Positions 60,494-64,000 of a stretch of DNA of 64,000 nt are shown here, piece after piece. Origin of the DNA: Ureibacillus composti (GTDB taxonomy: Bacteria; Bacillota; Bacilli; Bacillales_A; Planococcaceae); NCBI GenBank assembly GCA_030348875.1, contig JAUCEP010000002.1, positions 3,737,001-3,801,000 of the forward strand, read 5' to 3'. The stretch's first letter is position 1; every line of letters starts with the position of its first letter. The notes beneath the pieces are model-generated. The model saw nothing but the letters and a program-made list of their open reading frames with translations. It had not been told where the DNA came from and ran no database searches. The position numbers and the translations under genes were made by a program.

Positions 60494-61786
60494 ATGGCTA
60501 CTCTAATTTTATTTGGAAGTTTTATCATTTTAATGCTTCTTAGTGTTCCTATTGCGTTTGCACTTGGTATTTCCTCTGTTTTAACTTTATTTATCACTGA
60601 AAAAATGCCATTGCAGTTCATTGCTCAAGGTATGTTTACGACAGTAGATTCCTATGCCTTAATGGCGGTACCATTATTCGTTTTTGCAGGGTTAATTATG
60701 GAACATGGGGGTCTTTCTAGAAGACTGATTGATGTCGCAAAGTCATTTGTTGGTCACTATACAGGGGGGCTTGCCGGAGTTGCAATTTTAGCTTGTACAG
60801 TTTTTGCAGCACTTAGTGGATCGGGTCCTGCAACGGTTGCAGCAATCGGGGGAATTATGATTCCAGCAATGGTAAAAGAAAAGTACGATGCTGGGTTTAG
60901 TTCGGGTGTAGTGGCTTCAGCGGGTACTCTCGGAATTATTATCCCACCAAGTATTCCATTAATAATTTATGGTATCACGACAAACACTTCTATTGGCGAT
61001 TTATTCATTGCTGGTGTCGTACCAGGTTTATTTATCGCAGCTTTACTTTGGTCGTTAAGTTACTTTATCTCAAAAAAGAAAGGTTTTATTGGATCGGGAA
61101 AAAAAGCTACTTGGAAAGAGCGCTTAAATTATATTAATGAAGCAAAATGGACACTTTTAATGCCAATTGTTGTACTAGGTGGTATTTACGGAGGAGTATT
61201 TACTCCAACAGAAGCAGCAGGTATAGCAGTGGCCTATAGTGCGTTTTTAGGGATATTTATTTATAAGGAAATTAAATGGTCAGATTCCGTTAATTTATTT
61301 AAACAAACAACTTTAATTTCTGGAATAATTCTTATTATTATAGCGACTGCTTCTACTTATGGTCGAATTCTTACGATCGAGAGAATTCCTGTTTTAATTG
61401 CAGATTATTTAACATCTCTACCTGTAGGGTCATGGGTTATTCTCTGTGCAATAGTGGTTCTACTTGTGTTTATAGGTATGTTTATGGAGACGTTAGCAGG
61501 TATTATTTTATTGGCTCCGATTTTATTACCTGTTGTAACGGAATTAGGAATGCATCCGGTACACTTCGGAATTGTCATGATCTTAGCAGCAGAAATTGGT
61601 TTCTTAACTCCACCCGTTGGAGATAACCTTAACGTTGCAAGTGCTATTAGTGGATTAACTTTAGAACAAGTTGCTAAATCAACCCTTCCATTTACCATTG
61701 CCTTAATCTTATTGTTATTTGTCTTTATGTTTGCAGAGCCATTTATTATGTTTTTACCTAATTTAATTGGCGGTACAGGCGGTTAA
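60494..61786 (+). CDS. TRAP transporter large permease (DctM type)
   Basis: 430 residues with about twelve membrane segments. DctM features: AVPLFVFAGLIMEHGGLSRR, ALSGSGPATVAAIGGIMIP, GIIIPPSIPLIIYGITT, FTPTEAAGIAVAYS and EIGFLTPPVGDNLNV. Uses the sodium gradient to import the acid delivered by DctP. AGGGGGTGAGAGT precedes the start. Last gene of the TRAP operon; the substrate is presumably the compound degraded by the neighbouring divergent genes. Confidence 0.94.
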   Translation: MATLILFGSFIILMLLSVPIAFALGISSVLTLFITEKMPLQFIAQGMFTTVDSYALMAVPLFVFAGLIMEHGGLSRRLIDVAKSFVGHYTGGLAGVAILACTVFAALSGSGPATVAAIGGIMIPAMVKEKYDAGFSSGVVASAGTLGIIIPPSIPLIIYGITTNTSIGDLFIAGVVPGLFIAALLWSLSYFISKKKGFIGSGKKATWKERLNYINEAKWTLLMPIVVLGGIYGGVFTPTEAAGIAVAYSAFLGIFIYKEIKWSDSVNLFKQTTLISGIILIIIATASTYGRILTIERIPVLIADYLTSLPVGSWVILCAIVVLLVFIGMFMETLAGIILLAPILLPVVTELGMHPVHFGIVMILAAEIGFLTPPVGDNLNVASAISGLTLEQVAKSTLPFTIALILLLFVFMFAEPFIMFLPNLIGGTGG

Positions 61787-61921
61787 TAAAAGTGTTTAGA
61801 AAGCATATTAGTTAGAAGAGCCTGAGTTTCAGTTTCAGTCTATATTTCGTGGGGTGGACAACTTCTTATAGCAATGAGGTTGTCTGCAATTTCTTTGATA
61901 AACATATCGTTCTGGTAAAAC

Positions 61922-61967
61922 AAAAACACCCACAATCATTGATTTAACAATGCTTGTGGGTGTTTCA
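61922..61967 (-). terminator. Terminator of the rRNA/tRNA operon
   Basis: AAACACCCACAA and TTGTGGGTGTTT around a loop containing a smaller stem, followed on the minus strand by TTTTGTTTT, 15 bp behind tRNA-Leu. Confidence 0.85.
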
Positions 61968-61981
61968 TTTTAAAATAAAAA

Positions 61982-62063
61982 TACCGGTGGTCGGGGTCGA
62001 ACCGACACTCCAGAAGGAACACGATTTTGAGTCGTGCGCGTCTGCCAATTCCGCCACACCGGC
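61982..62063 (-). tRNA. tRNA-Leu (CAA)
   Basis: Acceptor stem GCCGGTG/CACCGGT, long variable arm as in leucine tRNAs, anticodon loop CTCAAAA giving CAA. CCA is not encoded. Confidence 0.95.
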
Positions 62064-62106
62064 AAATAAAAGAAAAAAAATTCGGTAATACCGAATAATA
62101 AAAATA

Positions 62107-62180
62107 TGGAGGCGGCAACCGGATTCGAACCGGTGGTAAGGGTGTTGCAGACCCGTGCCTTACCACTTGGCTATGCCGCC
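62107..62180 (-). tRNA. tRNA-Cys (GCA)
   Basis: Acceptor GGCGGCA/TGCCGCC, anticodon GCA in GGTCTGCAACACC, encoded CCA end. Confidence 0.96.
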
Positions 62181-62187
62181 GTTGTTT

Positions 62188-62262
62188 TGGAGCGGAAGAC
62201 GAGGTTCGAACTCGCGACCCCCACCTTGGCAAGGTGGTGTTCTACCACTGAACTACTTCCGC
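62188..62262 (-). tRNA. tRNA-Gly (GCC)
   Basis: Acceptor GCGGAAG/CTTCCGC, anticodon GCC in CACCTTGCCAAGGTG, encoded CCA end. Confidence 0.96.
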
Positions 62263-62267
62263 ATGAA

Positions 62268-62342
62268 TGGCTGGGGTACCAGGATTCGAACCTGGGCATG
62301 ACGGAATCAAAATCCGTTGCCTTACCGCTTGGCTATACCCCA
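62268..62342 (-). tRNA. tRNA-Gln (TTG)
   Basis: Acceptor TGGGGTA/TACCCCA, anticodon TTG in CGGATTTTGATTCCG, encoded CCA end. Confidence 0.95.
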
Positions 62343-62377
62343 ATAATATGATTGAAAATTAATAATTATGAATTAAA

Positions 62378-62454
62378 TGGGGCGACTGATGGGAATCGAA
62401 CCCACGAATGCCGGAACCACAATCCGGTGCGTTAACCACTTCGCCACAATCGCC
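62378..62454 (-). tRNA. tRNA-His (GTG), copy 1
   Basis: Anticodon GTG in CGGATTGTGGTTCCG, extra 5' G typical of tRNA-His, encoded CCA end. Identical to the next tRNA. Confidence 0.96.
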
Positions 62455-62491
62455 ATTATATCATATTTTTTTAAATAACTTAAGTTAAGGA

Positions 62492-62568
62492 TGGGGCGAC
62501 TGATGGGAATCGAACCCACGAATGCCGGAACCACAATCCGGTGCGTTAACCACTTCGCCACAATCGCC
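62492..62568 (-). tRNA. tRNA-His (GTG), copy 2
   Basis: Same sequence as copy 1; the 37-nt spacer and outer flanks differ, so only the tRNA gene is duplicated. Confidence 0.96.
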
Positions 62569-62589
62569 ATAATTAAGTTATTATATAAA

Positions 62590-62663
62590 TGGCAGGGGCA
62601 GTAGGAATCGAACCCACACCAAAGGTTTTGGAGACCTCTATTCTACCGTTGAACTATGCCCCT
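62590..62663 (-). tRNA. tRNA-Trp (CCA)
   Basis: Acceptor AGGGGCA/TGCCCCT, anticodon CCA in GAGGTCTCCAAAACC, encoded CCA end. Confidence 0.96.
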
Positions 62664-62670
62664 ATAAAAA

Positions 62671-62754
62671 TGGTGGAGGGGGACGGATTCGAACCGCCGA
62701 ACCCGAAGGAGCGGATTTACAGTCCGCCGCGTTTAGCCACTTCGCTACCCCTCC
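62671..62754 (-). tRNA. tRNA-Tyr (GTA)
   Basis: Acceptor GGAGGGG/CCCCTCC, long variable arm, anticodon GTA in CGGACTGTAAATCCG. Confidence 0.96.
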
Positions 62755-62761
62755 AAACAAA

Positions 62762-62837
<76 letters not shown>

Positions 62838-62870
62838 AAATTTATAAAAAGATGTTATTGTTTTTTAAAA

Positions 62871-62946
62871 TGGTGGGTCGGGACGGAATCGAACCGCCGA
62901 CACTTAGAGCTTCAATCTAATGCTCTACCAACTGAGCTACCGACCC
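62871..62946 (-). tRNA. tRNA-Phe (GAA)
   Basis: Acceptor GGGTCGG/CCGACCC, anticodon loop TTGAAGC giving GAA. Confidence 0.95.
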
Positions 62947-62954
62947 ATTTAAAA

Positions 62955-63030
62955 TGGCGGTCCCGACCGGGATCGAACCGGCGATCTCCTGCGTGACAGG
63001 CAGGCATGTTAACCGCTACACCACGGGACC
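62955..63030 (-). tRNA. tRNA-Asp (GTC)
   Basis: Acceptor GGTCCCG/CGGGACC, anticodon GTC in CCTGCCTGTCACGCAGG. Confidence 0.96.
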
Positions 63031-63033
63031 ATT

Positions 63034-63108
<75 letters not shown>

Positions 63109-63150
63109 ATAATACTATTAGAATAATTTAATTGTACCATATTTTTTATA

Positions 63151-63226
63151 TGGTGGAGGATGACGGGCTCGAACCGCCGACCCCCTGCTTGTAAGGCAGG
63201 TGCTCTCCCAGCTGAGCTAATCCTCC
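63151..63226 (-). tRNA. tRNA-Val (TAC)
   Basis: Acceptor GGAGGAT/ATCCTCC, anticodon loop CTTACAA giving TAC. Confidence 0.96.
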
Positions 63227-63250
63227 AACTGGATAATTCTTAATTTCAAA

Positions 63251-63325
63251 TGGTGACCCGTACGGGATTCGAACCCGTGTTACCGCCGTGAAAGGGCGGT
63301 GTCTTAACCACTTGACCAACGGGCC
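63251..63325 (-). tRNA. tRNA-Glu (TTC)
   Basis: Acceptor GGCCCGT/ACGGGTC, anticodon loop CTTTCAC giving TTC. Confidence 0.96.
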
Positions 63326-63346
63326 AAACACTAATGTTGTCTTATC

Positions 63347-63438
63347 TGGCGGAGAGTAAGGGATTTGAACCCTTGAGACAGTGTTACCCGCCTACACGAT
63401 TTCCAATCGTGCTCCTTCGGCCGCTCGGACAACTCTCC
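63347..63438 (-). tRNA. tRNA-Ser (GGA)
   Basis: Acceptor GGAGAGT/ACTCTCC, long variable arm, anticodon GGA in ACGATTGGAAATCGT. Confidence 0.96.
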
Positions 63439-63446
63439 AAGAAGCA

Positions 63447-63521
63447 TGGCTCCGAAGGTAGGACTCGAACCTACGACCAACCGGTTAACAGCCGGTTGCT
63501 CTACCACTGAGCTACTTCGGA
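63447..63521 (-). tRNA. tRNA-Asn (GTT)
   Basis: Acceptor TCCGAAG/CTTCGGA, anticodon loop CTGTTAA giving GTT. First tRNA after 5S rRNA. Confidence 0.96.
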
Positions 63522-63538
63522 ATATTATTATTTATAAG

Positions 63539-63654
63539 CCTAGCGATGTCCTACTCTCACAGGGGGAAGCCCCCAACTACCATTGGCGCTAAAGAGCTTA
63601 ACTTCCGTGTTCGGTATGGGAACGGGTGTGACCTCTTTGCCATTATCACTAGAC
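63539..63654 (-). rRNA. 5S ribosomal RNA
   Basis: About 116 nt, minus strand. Conserved blocks CACACCCGTTCCCAT, CCGAACACGGAAGTTAAG and GAGAGTAGGACATCGC; complementary ends GTCTAG and CTAGGC. Confidence 0.96.
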
Positions 63655-63773
63655 CTATTATTAGAAAGACATTAATAATTATACCATATTACTAAGTGTT
63701 TGCAACACTTTTATAGTTCATAATTTATTATTCTTTCAAAACTGGATAAAGACATTGAATGCATTCAAGATTT

Positions 63774-64000
63774 TGGTTAAGTCCTCGATCGATTAGTATT
63801 CGTCAGCTCCATGTGTCGCCACACTTCCACCTCGAACCTATCTACCTCATCGTCTTTGAGGGATCTTACTTACTAATGTAATGGGAAATCTCATCTTGAG
63901 GGGGGCTTCATGCTTAGATGCTTTCAGCACTTATCCCGTCCACACATAGCTACCCAGCGATGCCTTTGGCAAGACAACTGGTACACCAGCGGTGTGTCCA
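63774..64000 (-). rRNA. 23S ribosomal RNA, 3' end (continues beyond the window)
   Basis: Minus strand. Ends ...GATCGAGGACTTAACC, preceded by the typical 3' region of 23S with GAGATTTCCCATTACATTAG and GCTGAAAGCATCTAAGCATG. The 3' boundary is accurate to a few bases. Confidence 0.95.

Overview
The window is a low-GC chromosome segment of a spore-forming Bacillales bacterium, most likely Planococcaceae (Lysinibacillus/Solibacillus/Sporosarcina-like). Supporting signs are strong AGGAGG-type ribosome binding sites, frequent TTG/GTG starts, a small spore-protein-like gene, a DUF1540 gene, meso-diaminopimelate dehydrogenase, and a Bacillus-type tRNA block (Asn-Ser-Glu-Val-fMet-Asp-Phe-Thr-Tyr-Trp-His-Gln-Gly-Cys-Leu) behind a 23S-5S end. 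Genus assignment is inference.

Layout. 1-9.2 kb holds housekeeping genes (catechol-dioxygenase-like protein, TrmL, QueG, B3/B4 protein, DIP1984 protein, LD-carboxypeptidase, EamA transporter, a secreted DUF5667 protein) separated by two striking intergenic repeat arrays: 8.5 copies of a 42-bp unit and 11 copies of a 52-bp hairpin unit. Two riboswitches sit at 9.2-9.7 kb: a cyclic-di-GMP (GEMM-I) type before the secreted DUF5667 gene and a manganese (yybP-ykoY) type with terminator before a TerC-family gene. 10.8-17.2 kb carries an AraC regulator, small genes, an HPP membrane protein and a TetR/YhgE pair.

17.4-36 kb is an accessory island and the most unusual part. Almost every gene is small, on the minus strand and unrelated to its neighbour (tyrosine recombinase, guanine deaminase, two DUF3916 paralogues, DUF3888-like, several lipoproteins, an LRR protein, and others). 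Most junctions carry the same composite repeat. In gene direction it is a GGGCGC-containing arm, a variable-sequence terminator hairpin with a T-run, and a GGGCCA-containing arm that is the inverted repeat of the first, often followed by a promoter-like stretch. The layout resembles an integron cassette array with attC-like sites, with a tyrosine recombinase at one end. Two nearly identical 2.65-kb group II introns interrupt two of these repeats at exactly the same core position, each carrying a candidate EBS1 complementary to GGGCGC. An ISL3-family IS with an 8-bp target duplication sits in a third repeat, and a decayed Tn3 transposase and a broken APH-like gene also lie in the island.

36-49 kb returns to ordinary metabolism and regulation: TrxR-like flavoprotein, LysM-NlpC/P60 hydrolase, glycerate kinase, YhfK-like protein, Ddh, EamA transporter/LysR pair, spore-protein-like gene, UV endonuclease, GT4 glycosyltransferase. 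49.4-61.8 kb is a catabolic locus: GntR/FCD regulator, class III aminotransferase, 2-hydroxyacid dehydrogenase, NCS1 permease, PxpABC-type 5-oxoprolinase genes with a lone biotin carrier, and a divergent TRAP transporter. The exact 13-mer GTCGATTGTCGAC occurs at three intergenic positions in it and is probably the GntR operator. 61.9-64 kb is a minus-strand rRNA/tRNA operon end with 16 tRNAs, including a tandem duplication of tRNA-His.
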